Part shown: one piece after another, positions 8,875-20,452 of the stretch | Position numbering within the stretch: position 1 is the first letter of the stretch | Layout of the letters: the number at the start of each line of letters is the position of its first letter | NCBI GenBank assembly: GCA_907163375.1 | Contig: CAJQUW010014723.1 | Coordinates: 62,001 to 126,000 of the forward strand | Direction of reading: 5' to 3' | DNA: 64,000 nt | Source of the DNA: Prostheceraeus crozeri | Lineage: Eukaryota > Platyhelminthes > Polycladida > Euryleptidae | Position numbers and translations under genes: made by a program | The notes under the pieces: model-generated | What the model saw: only the letters and a program-made list of their open reading frames with translations | Databases searched by the model: none | Told to the model about the DNA's origin: nothing

Positions 8875-9650
8875 CTTACATTTTATGACATGTGTTTCAT
8901 AAAACATCATGATCAAACTTTTCTAACTATACATCAACCTGTGATGCAGTAAAACCTTTGTACAACATGATACACTTTCTGACTAGACTTGCGAATAAAC
9001 CTTCAATGATCAAACTTTCTAACTATACATCAACCTGTGCTGCAGTAAAACTTTTACAAACCATGATACACTTTCTGACTAGACTTACGAATACAACGTC
9101 AATGATCAAACTTTATTTTCACAAACGGGTGTCGCGGTAATATTATTTGACTATACTAAACTTTGCTTTTACAAACGTGTGTCACAGTAGAACTACTTGA
9201 CTACACTAACTTTGCAAACCATGATACACTTTCTGATTAGACTTACGAATACAACTTCAATGATCAAATTTTCTAACTATACATCAACCTGTGCTGCAGT
9301 AAAACTTTTACAAACCATGATACACTTTCTGACTAGACTTACGAATACAACGTCAATGATCAAACTTTCTAACTATACGTCAACCTGTGTAGCAGTAAAA
9401 ATATTTGAATATACTAAACTTTACTTTTACAAACCATGTTACACTTTCTGATGACACTCACGAATACAACTTCGATGATCAGACTTTACTCTCTCAAACG
9501 GGTGTCACAGTAAAATTATTTGACTACACTAACTTTGCAAACCATGATACACTTTCCGATTAGACTTACGAATAAAACGTAGATGATCAAACTTTCTAAC
9601 TATACATCAACCTGTGTTGCAATAAAACTTTTGTACAATATGAAGTTTCT
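8875..9650. repeat. Degenerate tandem repeat, about 95-bp unit
   Basis: A unit containing GATCAAACTTTCTAACTATA, CATCAACCTGTG, CAGTAAAA and ACCATGATACACTTTCTGA recurs with about 95-97 bp spacing (GATCAAAC copies near 8911, 9008, 9102, 9263, 9359, 9585). A variant unit carries ACAAACGGGTGTC instead. It lies at the inner edge of the Polinton A terminal arm. Open frames running through it are by-products of the repeat. Confidence 0.85.
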
Positions 9651-9654
9651 GACG

Positions 9655-9890
9655 ACACTGACAAGAGCTTGTTCACTAGCGAAGAGAGAAGTCTGTGATG
9701 TGTTGCGTGTGGCGCATGAATGTCCTCCCTTCATTCCATTCATCAGTTCTGCTTGTCTCTATCACGGAGACGAAAAATTGCAAACATGACGCAGAGAGGT
9801 TTCACAAGGATTACCATTGCCCACGTCCCGTGCAGTACTCCCCGGACTTCACAGCTGTCTCGAAATCACCCACAGGAAGTATCACACCGA
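9655..9890. repeat. Arm segment repeated inverted at 52105-52490
   Basis: Shared words include GAGAGAAGT, GTTGCGTGTGGCGC, TCATTCCATTCATCA, TTGCAAACATGACGCAGAGA and ACCATTGCC, in inverted order relative to Polinton B's left arm. Because both elements point the same way, the match between A's right arm and B's left arm shows that this segment belongs to a shared, diverged terminal inverted repeat. Confidence 0.75.
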
Positions 9891-9994
9891 AAATCGTGCA
9901 CCGTCCATGACTTGATCGCCAGACATGAAAACCGGTGGAGTTATTTACAAGAGGAAACATCCCAAGTCGTTGCTTTGATCAGCTTGATAGCAAG

Positions 9995-10735
9995 CCGTAG
10001 AGAGCTTGATTCACCAGCGTTTTGCAATGGAGATGTTTAGAGGCCACCCATGACAAGATAGCTAAGACTCAACCGATTGGCGTTCAAAGTGCTACGTTGA
10101 GAACTGTGTCAAATGCCCAACATGAGACATGAGTTGCCCCAGCGGTTTCGGTCTAAACTATGACACATTCCCTTGCCACACTTATCACTACGGCATCGTC
10201 CACCGTCCCGAAGGAACACCCTGTCAGTGGAATATTACAGCAAAACTCTCCGTGTCTTGCTCGCTTTCAGTGAAAAGCTGCTTGTATCATGTGAAGACTG
10301 GCTCAGACATGAAAACCTGTAGAGTTGGTAAGAGGTTGACACACTTTGAGCAGCTTGATGGCAAGACGTAGAGAGCTTGATTCACCAGCGTTTTGCAATG
10401 GAGATGTTTAGAGGCCACCCATGACAAGATAGCTAAGACTCAACCGATTGGCGTTCAAAGTGCTACGTTGAGAACTGTGTCAAATGCCCAACATGAGACA
10501 TGAGTTGCCCCAGCGGTTTCGGTCTAAACTATGACACACTCCCTTGCCACACTTATCACTACGGCATCGTCCGCCGTCCCGAAGGAACACCCTGTCAGTG
10601 GAATATTACAGCAAAACTCTCCGTGTCTTGCTCGCTTTCAGTGAAAAGCTGTTTATACCATGAGAAGACTGGCTCAGACATAATTAAAAATCATCTAGTT
10701 GACTTCAGCAGGGTTGAAAACCCCAGAAAACCTCC
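9995..10735. repeat. Two tandem copies of a 371-bp unit
   Basis: The second copy starts 371 bp after the first (CGTAGAGAGCTTGATTCACC at about 9995 and 10366) and is nearly identical up to GGCTCAGACAT. The near identity points to a recent duplication inside the arm. Open frames beginning MSCPSGFGL occur once per copy. No promoter or homologue supports them as genes. The stretch 10736-10990 beyond is unique arm sequence. Confidence 0.85.
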
Positions 10736-10989
10736 AAAACTAGTGAATTTAAATTTTTCAACTTTTTAGCACTACTTATGACGAAGGCCATCTCCTGGCG
10801 GACCTCTAAGTCTGACGCCTTAGCTGATATCAGCAATGAAATTTTCTAAGTCGGTTTCTTACAGAAACCCGGTTTTTCAGATTTCCAATGCTATGATCGG
10901 AGCTCCAGAGTTCACCTACCCCAACCCAGTCGGGAGGAGAGCTGATTTCCACAAGCCGAGTTTCCACTTATAATAGTGTGTGGCGATCA

Positions 10990-12797
10990 GATGATGACGT
11001 AATACCCATCATCCAAACACTAAAAACCCGTCTATCTCCGGTTCTAGTGCTCCGATGGAGCTGGAAATACACCATTTCCATGTAGAATTTGACGCTGAAT
11101 CCGAATCTACCCTCCATTTTCCCATCCGATGCTTCGTTTTGGCTCTACAGCCCACAGCCATCGCAAAAATTCTAACTTAAGTCGTTTTTCGGAAAAAATG
11201 ATGAAAAATTTTTTCTCTCCGATTGACTTGAAACTCACCATATTGATAGAGAATTTGACGCTGATGCCAAATCTGGTCTCTGTTTTCCCGTCCGAGGCTT
11301 GCTTCACCCGCTAGAGCGATTTTCATAAACATTCTAACTCTGTCGTTTTTTCGCCAAGGTCCCAAATTTTCAATAACGTCTCACCTCTAAACGAAGGCAG
11401 ATACGAACAAGCCATGTTTTCCACTGAATTTGTCTCACTCCCAGCTTTCAAACGAGCTATTGCACGACTTTCTAAGATGTCTACAACCAAAGTTAGAAGA
11501 TCGCTGCCGAGGGGGGGACGTCTTTAAAACTTTTTCTATCCAATTGAGTTGGGAAGAAGTTCCTAGACCCAAAAGTGGCCAAAACGTCCGAATTTGCACT
11601 CCATTTTCCCATCCGATCTGTCCTTCTGCCCGAAAAACGACTTTTCTCATCCCAAAACCTCCAACACCTGCCTTTTCCAACTCTGACGGTTTCCTGCCAT
11701 TTTCCTCCCTAAACCCAAGAAAATGAGTCCAAACTGAGCTTTCCACTGCATTTTTTTCACTCTTAGCTTTCAAATGAGCTATTGCACGACTTTCTACGAT
11801 GTCTACAACCGAAGTTGGAAGATCGCTGCCGAGGGGGGGGACGTCTTCAAAACTTTTTCTATCCAATTGAGTTGGGAAGAAGTTCCTAGACCCAAAAGTG
11901 GCCAAAACGTCCGAATTTGCACTCCATTTTCCCATCCGATCTGTCCTTCTGCCCGAAAAACGACTTTTCTCATCCCAAAACCTCCAACACCTGCCTTTTC
12001 CAACTCTGACGGTTTCCTGCCATTTTCCTCCCTAAACCCAAGAAAATGAGTCCAAACTGAGCTTTCCACTGCATTTTTCTCACTCTTAGCTTTCAAATGA
12101 GCTATTGCACGACTTTCTACGATGTCTACAACCAAAGTTGGAAGATCGCTGCCGAGGGGGGGACGTCTTTAAAACTTTTTCTCTCCGATGTAGCTGGAAA
12201 CATCCTTCCTAACCCAAAATTGACCAAAACGTCCGAATTTGCACTCCATTTTCCCATCCGATCTGTCCTTCTGCCCGAAAAACGACTTTTCTCATCCCAA
12301 AACCTCCAACACCTGCCTTTTCCAACTCTGACGGTTTCCTGCCATTTTCCTCCCTAAACCCAAGAAAATGAGTCCAAACTGAGCTTTCCACTGCATTTTT
12401 CTCACTCTTAGCTTTCAAATAAGCTATTGCACGACTTTCTACGATGTCTACAACCAAAGTTGGAAGTTTGGTAGGAGGGGGGGGGTCAGAACTATTTCTC
12501 TCCGATGTCGCTGGAAATCACACCACAGATGTAGAATTTCACGTAGATTCCGAATCTGGCCTCCGTTTTCTCATCCGAGGCCTCCTTCATGCCGAATTCC
12601 AGCCTTTCTCATCCCATCACCAACATCCACCCTTACCACACTCTATTCCTCCCACATTCCTATCACCTTCCTTCCCATCCCTTACCCGAACACTCCTTCC
12701 TTCCTTCCAGAGGGGGGGACCAGTTTCCTCCTCTCGGACCCATTCCTCCCAACACATCCTTGGCGAACTCCCTCACCTTCCTTCCAGAGGGGGGGGG
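10990..12797. repeat. Terminal tandem array with poly(G) tracts
   Basis: A unit of about 322 bp repeats from about 11400 (landmark TGCACGACTTTCTA at 11461, 11783, 12106 and 12428), with older, more diverged copies on either side. Each unit has a run of seven to nine G after GCCGA or CCAGA. The outermost run (12789-12797) is taken as the element end. The reverse complement of this family occurs at 47903-48910 in Polinton B, for example around the CTTTCAAACGAGCTATTGCA words. The long minus- and plus-strand open frames here follow the repeat and are not called. Confidence 0.85.
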
Positions 12798-12820
12798 CTG
12801 AGTCAGCATGATGACTCAGC
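12797..12820. repeat. Short palindrome GCTGAGTCA-N6-TGACTCAGC
   Basis: 9-base perfect arms (12797-12805 and 12812-12820) at the junction between the Polinton A end and the gypsy remnant. Each arm holds TGAGTCA, the AP-1 core, but a function is not implied by sequence alone. Confidence 0.7.
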
Positions 12821-12856
12821 ATTTCACATTTTGCACTTGATTTTGCAACGGGGTTA

Positions 12857-15453
12857 CTACTGCTCATGATGCGCGTGTCTTGATAAATAGTCAGCCTGCG
12901 GAATTCTGGTACCTGGTGGATACTCAACGTCGTAGTCATACGATGTCAACTCGATGGCCCACCTATGAAGCATTGACGAGTTTGTTTTACCCACTGAAGC
13001 GTCGGGCTTAAAAATATGCTGAAGTGCCTTGTGGTCGGTTATAATCTTGAACTTTAAACCGATGAGATACTTGTGTAAACGTCGAATCGCCCAGATTATT
13101 GCAAGTGCTTCTCTCTGGGTTTGCGCGTAGTTTTGTTCTGATCGACTAAGTCGACGAGAGATGCAAATAATAGGGAAACCATCTTGTTCCAGAACTGCGC
13201 CTAGAGCGTATTCGGATGCGTCTACGATGAGTTCAGAGTATTTACCAACTTCGAAACTCTTCAGTGCATTGGCTTGCAGTATGGCATCAATCAAACGGAA
13301 GTATGCCGTGTTTACTTCTGGGGACCAAACAAAGTCTTCTAAGGCGACCAAGTCAAAAAGAGGTCGAGCTAGTTCGGCAAATAGAGGCACAAACTTGCTG
13401 TAATACTGTGCGAACCCGAGAAAACTTTGAAGTTGTTTGGTAGATGTTGGAACTTCGGCCTTTCGTACTGCTTCAATGCGTTGTAAATCTGGTAGAATAC
13501 CCGACTGACCAATGAGATACCCGAGGTATTTCAGTTGTGTAACACCAAAGATGGACTTGGATGCATTTATCTTGACGTTAGCAGCTATAAGTGCGTCTAG
13601 GAGCTTCAGTAAACGGCCGTTGTGTTGTTGTTCGTTATCGGCGTGAACGATGATGTCATCCTGGTAACATTTAACGCCTTGCACCTCTCGTGATGTCATC
13701 AATGACCGATTGAAAGATGCCTGGAGAGACTTATAGACCAAAGGGCAGACCGTTATATTTGTACAGACCCCAGATCGTATGTATTGTCGTCAACTCTTTT
13801 GATCGTTCGGACAATGGAATTTGCAAAAAGGCGTTCTTCAAGTCAATTTTGGAGAAGAACTTACTGGCCTGGATGCCGGACATCATGTTTTCAACATCTA
13901 ACGTCGTAGTTGCCATCTGCTGAATGTGTGGGTTAACGGTGACGCGGTAGTCGCCGCAAATACGTGGGGTACCGTTGCTCTTTAGTGGCGTGACAATTGG
14001 CGTAGCCCAAGTACTGCTTTTGACAGGTGACAAAATTCCCTCGGACACCAAATCTTTTAGACCCTTCTCGACTGCGGGTCGTAAACCAAAAGGCATAGGC
14101 CTGGCTTTGAAAAACTTTGGTGTTGACGATGCCTCAATGTCTACCGGAGGAATTTTCATTCCACCTTCGTTCAGACTGCAGCGATGAATACGCAAAGCTA
14201 GTAACGGTGGCATAGTAATCGATGCGGTGGTCGATGTTGTAACTGGTGCTACGTCGATCGTAGTTGTCGTATTGTACACATTGATTGGTACCTTCAAAGC
14301 TCTTAATGCGTCAAGACCCAAAATCGATGGACCGTAGGAAGTCACGATGAGAGTTACTGGAATCGGTTGACTATTGTTAGCGTCGGTAACTTGCGCGTGC
14401 ACCTATCCACATACTGCTAAGTCATGTCCGGAGACACCTCGTATGTTAGCAGTGGAATGTCTGATCTGGTCGCTTGGGCGAAGCCGTTGTACCGCAGAGC
14501 TCGGCAAAAAACTGACAGGACTGCCTGTGTCAACGATAAACTTATGCGTTCTGCCTGGAGTCAACTGGATGTCGTGATACAGATGCTCGCCGTCGATGGT
14601 AAGAGCCAAGAAGTGTTTACGATCATCCCACTCGTAAGTCGACCCAGTCTCAGGTTGTACAGTAACTGTGTTAGCTTGACGCGTACGCTCTTGTGTAGGT
14701 TGGCTACGGCAAACTTTGGCAATGTAGCCTGTGCGTTGGCATTTGTAGCACTTAGCTGACCTGAACTTGCACGTTTTTCTCTCATGCTGCCCTCCACAGG
14801 AGTTGCATGCACCAGTCAACTGTTGCTGACGTATAGCTACTGGTTTCGACTGTGGCTTAGGTTGAAAAGTGTTAGCCGGAAGTGGCTTCTTTGTAAACAC
14901 TGTAGACTTGGGTGCAGAGTAACGTCGTTGTGCGTTCCTGTTGTACAGCACCTCATGCCTTACTACCTTGTTTACATTGTCCCACGTCTCTATCATCTGC
15001 CTGGCAACATCGAATGTCAGCTTACCGTGGGCTAGTAGCTTCTTTTGCAAGTCGTTATCGTTTATGCCTGCAACGACACGATCCCTTATTTGTGTATTCA
15101 GCTCGACGCCGAAGTTGCATCTAGCAGCTTGCTTCTGTAGTCGTAGCAAAAAGTTGCGACACGACTCCTCTGGACGACGCATCAGGTTGTGTGCATTCGG
15201 TTGCCTCGAAGTGCGTTGGGCAAATGTGGCTCTCAAGTATTGCTTGTAGTTCTTTAACCGTCTTGGTATCAGGCTTAGCGGGGCTTAGCCTTTTAGTAGA
15301 CTGTAAGCGCGTCTGCCGATAAGGGTCAGATAGTAGTCAACGTCGTTGGCCGTTGTAATCTTAGAGTTTATCTTGCAGTAGTGACTAAAACGTTCGTGCC
15401 ATTCGACTACTTGTACAGGGTCGTCTATGTCCAGTTCTTCTAAGCGGCCCTCC
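12857..15453 (-). mobile_element. Ty3/gypsy retrotransposon internal region (gag-protease-RT-RNase H), broken
   Basis: Minus-strand LTR retrotransposon core. Seen in order: gag with two CCHC-type knuckles (CNSCGGQHERKTC and CYKCQRTGYIAKVC), an aspartic protease with FIVDTGSPVSFLP, a Ty3-type reverse transcriptase (KIDLKNAFLQIPL and the YQDD active site) and RNase H (ELIVDASEYALGAVL, ending near DYLSRHAH). The protein style is that of the Mag/K02A2.6-like branch. No integrase and no downstream LTR are found between RNase H and the Polinton end, so only part of the element is present. It is broken (about three breaks) and moderately old. Confidence 0.93.
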
Positions 15454-16480
15454 ATTAGTAAGGATTACGCGAACAAGGTAAGTAATCGGTCCTATTAACG
15501 TTAATTAAACGTTGTGTAACCGTCCTTATCGTCACGTACAGTAGGCCGATAGATTACGTAAACAGTACGTAATCTGCAACACGTTCTATGACGTCCAAAC
15601 TTAGCCTTAACGTCCTTAGCCTTAACGTAGCTTAAGTAAGCCCTCACGTGTAATGATTGTGATGTTAATAATACGTGTTTTACTTACGGTGATAGGGATG
15701 TGTAAGGGTGTAATAGTGAACTGCCGACCAAGAAAGACCTGCAGTGAATGTTCACGATGGTACCGGGTAAGGTATCCAATCGTCGTATGTATTAGCTTTA
15801 GTTTGGGCTCGAAGAGGCACTTTTCAGGGCCAGCAGGAACAGCAGATCGGCTAGTAGATGCAGCAGCACTTCTCGGGGCCAGTAGAATGGCTTGTAGATG
15901 CAGCAGCGCTTCTCGGGGCCAATAGAATGGCTTGCAGATGCAGCAGTGGACACGAAGAGGTCCTTTAAAGCAATCGGAGAAGCCTTGTAGATCGCGACGC
16001 CAAATCATTATAGAAAACCAGTTTGGATTCCGAGATGAGTGTGTTGTATTAAGGTAAAGACAATGTTTATATACAAATCAGAGACAATCAATTATTCATT
16101 TGAACATAGGTCATCAATCAGCGACTTGCTGCAACATTTAATAACGCGGTCATCAATGAAACTAAAAGATGACGAAATATTCGATGACGTCATACAATGA
16201 CAACGTCCGAGAAAGTTTCACCAAGGACAATAACGTCCGATATCATTGTCAGTTTGACGACACAATGCACCATCCACGACATGATGATTACTGTCGCACT
16301 GCATCACTCCAGGGATTAATACTCCACGGGGGTATTATCGAGTTTATATCGTCGAGAAAAATCGTGACCAAATTTTCCACGGTTTTCCAGCTAAGGGCTG
16401 TTATAAGTGCATGCCTAGCATAAAGGGATAGCATCTCGAAGTACACAAATCGGATCCCCTTCTACGCGTTAAACGCGTTA
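15454..16480 (-). other. Gypsy 5' leader and probable LTR region
   Basis: Upstream side of the gypsy gag on the minus strand. A TGGCGTCGCGATC word (15988-16000, minus strand) could be a primer-binding site for a Ser-type tRNA. A GATATAAACTCG TATA-like box lies near 16335-16350 (minus strand). The matching second LTR is absent, so LTR borders cannot be fixed from a repeat. No gene is seen here; a three-fold CAGCA/AGATGCAGCAG imperfect repeat lies around 15850-15945. Confidence 0.4.
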
Positions 16481-16494
16481 ATAAGATACTATTA

Positions 16495-17830
16495 TTTATT
16501 TATTTATTTAGTACACCAATAAGTGCAATGAGCACCAAGGCAACACAGGAAATACATTCAGGAGGGAACAATTAAAAGTTACAATAAAACATAAAAAGCT
16601 TTCGTTTAAACTGTTTCACCGTTTCAGTGTTCACAATATCGTCGGGGAGGCGGTTCCAGTCATCTATGATGCGGTGGGAAAAGGAGGATAGGCGACAATT
16701 CAGATTTGTTGGGTGGCGGAAAATTTTGTAGTTATATCCACGGGTTCGGGAAACACTAAAGGTGAAGAAGGAATTAGGATCACTTGGAGTAAGGTGGTTA
16801 CATATTTTGAACACGGTTGTAAGGTCCATAATCCGACGACATTGTAGTGTTGGGAGTTTCAGAGCTCTCAGTCTTTCTTCGTAGGGTAACGAGGATAGAC
16901 CACGGATGCTTTTGGTGAATCGACGTTGTACACGTTCGATAGCCAGAATGTCTTTGTTCAGGGATGGATTCCAGACTGGGATGGCACATTCGAGGTGAGG
17001 GCGGACCAGTGTCTTGAAGAGACGAATAAGCAGATCGGCGTCCTGAGAGACAATGTCCTGAGGATGGCAGATACAATGCGATTCGCTTTCTGAACACAGG
17101 TCAGAATGTGCCGAGAGAATTTTAGGTCTTTTGAAATCAGAACTCCAAGGTCTTTGACACACTTGGAATTATTCAGGAAACTTCCATCCAGACGGTAGTC
17201 CGAGGCAGGATTGCGAAATCCAAAGTGTAGAATGGAGCACTTTTGGGGATTGAGCGATAGCTACCATTTCTTCGACCAGGTGGTTAGTTCAGGGGATCAG
17301 TGCGCTTGATTTCGGAGTACAATTTTACATCATCAGCATATTTCAATAAAGAAGAGTTTGTCAAGGTGTCATCAATGTTATTAATAAAGGCGACAAACAG
17401 ATCTGGGCCTAAAACGGATCCCTGGGGGCACCAGAAATCATGCTGTAGGGGGAAGAATGCACACCATCCACGACAACACTCTCAGTTCTATCCTCAAGAA
17501 AAGCTTTCAGAAAACATAGAAGTCTCCCTCCAATGCCCAAGGAAGTCAATTTCAAGAGGAGACGAAAGTGAGGGACTGAATTGAACGCTGTTTCAAAATC
17601 GAGATAGATGACGTCAGCCCACTGACCGTGATCCACAAAGATGTTAAATCCTCGAGGAATTCTAAGAGCTGGTGGGTACTACACGAATTGGATCGAAAAC
17701 CAAATTGAGACCGCTTGATTATGTCATATTGGTTCCAGAATTGCCACAGGTGATCGCGAACAATCGACTCCATCAATTTGGAGGCAGTACAAGTCAGACT
17801 GACCGGACGGTAATTCTCTGAATAGCATGA
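16495..17830 (-). mobile_element. CR1/Jockey-type LINE fragment, 5'-truncated
   Basis: Minus-strand remnant of reverse transcriptase and the downstream C-terminal domain. RT signs are SQFGFRSNSCSTHQLL, VIYLDFETAFNSVPH and a DPF-type SGAPRDP segment (17409-17776). The C-terminal part (16572-17162) has LIRLFKTLVRPHLECAIPVW, RVQRRFTKSI, LPYEERLRALKLPTLQCRR and WNRLPDDIVN. The frame changes at least three times and the YADD region is badly decayed, so it is dead. The 3' end is a (TAAA)n-like tail at about 16488-16510. No endonuclease part remains. Confidence 0.9.
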
Positions 17831-19535
17831 AATTCAAACAGAAACTGATGTCAATGTCAGTTTCTGAAAATGTACTACATTCAGAGGTGAGCAATCGGAC
17901 TAAATAGTTCGTTTTCTAATCGTATAATCGAATCGGAAATAGATCGAGATCAAAAAATTGGTTCGGATAATCGGACTGTTAATTAAATATTCTAAAAAGC
18001 GATTCGAATGGGTCGTTGCTATCATACAGAATCATATTGAACCTCATTAATTCAACCTCGATCGCAGGTAATAGAAGAATTTTTATAGATGACTGAAGTC
18101 TCTTGCATTACTTTTACAAGTAGGCTACATAATCAACACTATACAGACCGTTTCAAAAATAATTGCACAAAAAAGTTAACCCATTTTCAAATATAATTTT
18201 CGAGAAGTCCTGGTTAAAAAAGATGTCAATTTGCTTTAGATACACAATTACGGGCCAAATTCATAATTGAAGTTTCATTGAAGTCTCATTTCATTCATTT
18301 TGAGGGTTTAAGGGTTTATAAGAAAGGCTCCATTGGCAATTTCTATTTGAATTCAACCTATTCATTATTTTCAACAACTCCCATGCTTTATCTGATCCTG
18401 GTGACAAAAACATCAAAATTTCAAATATTTCATGGCAAATGGTAAAATCTAACTCATTGCACCCGATAGAATGGACAACAGAAAAATCATGTATTGTGCT
18501 TTATAATTTATTGTTTTTACGGAGATATCGAAACAAAATGAGATAAGAGCAATCACAATGCTCCCCTTGAAGCGATTCCTGAATGTACATAAAAGTTCAA
18601 AACGCTTTATGATACATAACTTTATAAAGCAAGATCTGTGGCATGCTTTATACTGCATAACAGGTATTTTGTCTTTGACTTTCAGCCAAGAATTAAGCAA
18701 CAAGTATAAACATATTAACTCGCATATTTCAGCACAATAAAACAAACGTTTAAGATGTTTAACAATCAACATGAAATTGAGTCATCTACAGTCAAAAAAA
18801 TTCACTGCAGTTTCTTCATATCGCTAACAAATTACACCCAGACACAGTGAACATGTTTGCTTCTGACTTTGATACTAATAGTAATAAAAGCTTTATTACT
18901 TGCATGACATTACTTGCTTGACAAATAGAGGAAACAATAATGGACGAAGCGAAAAACTGTTCTTATAGACGAAATGTATTGACGAATTTCTCTCACTAAG
19001 CACATGAAATGTGCGTGAATACTGTTATTAATTTGTAAGTATTTTTCGTCGTGGAAAGGTTAGGGAAAATAGAAAAATAGATGTGGACGCATCAGAGCCT
19101 CAGCTCTTCCTTAATTCTATTCATACACATTTTGTCAATCGCCTCATATCATGAATTCTATATAATCCTAATTGAAGCCATTTACAGTGTCCCGATTCTG
19201 AATTTTCCAAAATTCGCGCCTCAGCAATTTTTTCGTGCCTGCGGCAAATTATCATGAATTATTTTTAGTACATGGAGCATAAGCGAACGTTCGTGACCGC
19301 CATTATATGTTAATACACTGCTTTATTATTCGTTGATATCAAGATTAACTGAATTATATTTTTCACAGTTGTACGAAAGTGAATATTTCATTGATTGAAA
19401 AGAAGAAAAACAAAATAAATCCGATCAATTTTGTCTGGTTGAAATTCCGATTAGGAAATTCATAGTCCAACATCTCGATTCATCGCTCGCTTTTCGTTTT
19501 ATCAGCTCTCGAAACACCTCATATTTCTCCTAAGC
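17831..19535. other. No gene recognised
   Basis: AT-rich non-coding stretch. Small open frames near 18449-18772 on both strands mirror each other and show no motif. Nothing supported. Confidence 0.6.
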
Positions 19536-19594
19536 CACTCATTTTTGTTCATTCTTCATAACGTCTCGATATGAAGAATGAACAAAAATGAGTG
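19536..19594. repeat. Perfect 25-bp inverted repeat, 9-base loop
   Basis: Arms 19536-19560 (CACTCATTTTTGTTCATTCT and on to CATA) and 19570-19594 are exact reverse complements. The loop is ACGTCTCGA. As RNA it would form a 25-bp hairpin, the size range of a microRNA-like or foldback element. No flanking motif decides which. Confidence 0.9.
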
Positions 19595-20049
19595 AACAAA
19601 AAAAGCATACAATACTTCTCAAACATGTGATTCACTGCTTGTTGCATTTTCAGCATTTCATTTCGAAACTGCAACCTTAGCTTGCTAGATGCTACTTTCT
19701 CTCTCCAGACGGAGAATACGCTTCATCGCCCGTAGATAAAATTTGTTGACAATTGCGGCCTTAGTCGATTCTTGTTTGAGGTTTTATCTCTTTTTTAGTA
19801 ACAATGTCTATAGCAGCAACATAAACTGTTGCTTCATATCTACGTTTGCAAGAGAAATGACCATTATCGCCTAAGCTCATTTCATCAATGTGCGGAACTC
19901 TATTCGGAGTCGACTTGCTTTCAACCGCAACCAGATCCAAGGAGTCATTGTCCTCCGTTCCAGCAGAGCTTTGTTGAAATCAAGCTTCACTTTCCAATGA
20001 ACTTCTTTCGTCAGTATTGACCCAATGGTCGAAGTAGCAACTCGCTTGG
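19595..20049. other. No gene recognised
   Basis: Non-coding. A 63-codon plus-strand frame at 19829 has no motif. Confidence 0.5.
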
Positions 20050-20235
20050 TTGTGAATGAATGAATGATTTAGCGTCACTGCTCCCCCATACTGAGTGCTT
20101 GGACGGTGCTGTCATAGACTTAATCTGGAGCGTTGTGATCTTTTAGTCTAGAAACCCTTCCTGACGACTTCCCATTACACCTCTGCTTCAGAAGATCGCT
20201 CGGCCAAGCATTTTACCACTGTGCCACGGAGACCA
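20050..20235 (-). mobile_element. tRNA-derived SINE, copy 1
   Basis: Read on the minus strand from 20235, it opens GGTCTCCGTGGCACAGTGGT, which holds a good pol III A box (TGGCACAGTGG, 20215-20225), followed by AAAATGCTTGGCCGAGCGATC. The body contains GAAGTCGTCAGGAAGGG and ACAACGCTCCAGA. It ends in an ATTC-type tail (AATCATTCATTCATTCAC). A B box is not clear. The same head occurs at 23237-23267 and the same body at 20245-20440. Confidence 0.7.
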
Positions 20236-20244
20236 CAAATGAAG

Positions 20245-20440
20245 CTTTAACGTCACTACTTTAACGTCAGCATGAATACATGAGGCTTGGACGGTGCTGA
20301 CATAGTCATACTTTTCTGGAGCGTTGTAGTACTTTTAGACTTTTCCTGCCGACTTCCAATGACACTTTCGGCGCTCGATCACTGGACCAAAAGATCGCTA
20401 GGCCAAGCTTGTCCAAGGTAGGCCAAGGCGGTGTTCATAA
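20245..20440 (-). mobile_element. tRNA-derived SINE, copy 2 (diverged)
   Basis: Second copy in the same orientation: GCTTGGCCTAGCGATC, GGTCCAGTGATCGAGCGCC (a B-box-like stretch), GAAGTCGGCAGGAAAAG, ACAACGCTCCAGAAAAG and TGACTATGTCAGCACCGTCC on the minus strand, mirroring copy 1. The head with the A box is lost. Two copies side by side suggest insertion next to an older copy. Confidence 0.6.
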
Positions 20441-20452
20441 GTCAGGACAAAA

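Larger units (their letters stand above)
1..12797. mobile_element. Polinton/Maverick A, integrase-side part (left end off window)
   Basis: A large self-synthesising virus-like DNA element. Seen in order from the left: PY-like gene, nuclease-like gene, PC4-like gene, adenain-like protease, major capsid protein, minor capsid protein, retroviral-type integrase, conserved Polinton protein, FtsK/A32-type ATPase, pX-like protein, membrane protein and UBA-RING gene, then a repeat-rich terminal arm. Nearly all genes run on the minus strand. The polymerase end lies off the window. The right terminus is placed at a 9-base G run (12789-12797), because parts of the arm (about 9655-9890 and 10990-12797) recur inverted in the left arm of Polinton B. 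A target duplication cannot be checked from one end. State: mostly whole, with about three or four breaks in the visible part; probably young. Confidence 0.93.

Noticed and set aside
10129-10769. Two similar 80-89 codon frames beginning MSCPSGFGL
   Set aside because: One per copy of the 371-bp repeat; no promoter, no conserved domain, and the surrounding arm is non-coding.
11435-12457. Long open frames on both strands (98-166 codons) repeating the same peptide
   Set aside because: They follow the 322-bp tandem unit of the Polinton arm, occur in overlapping frames on both strands, and match no known family.
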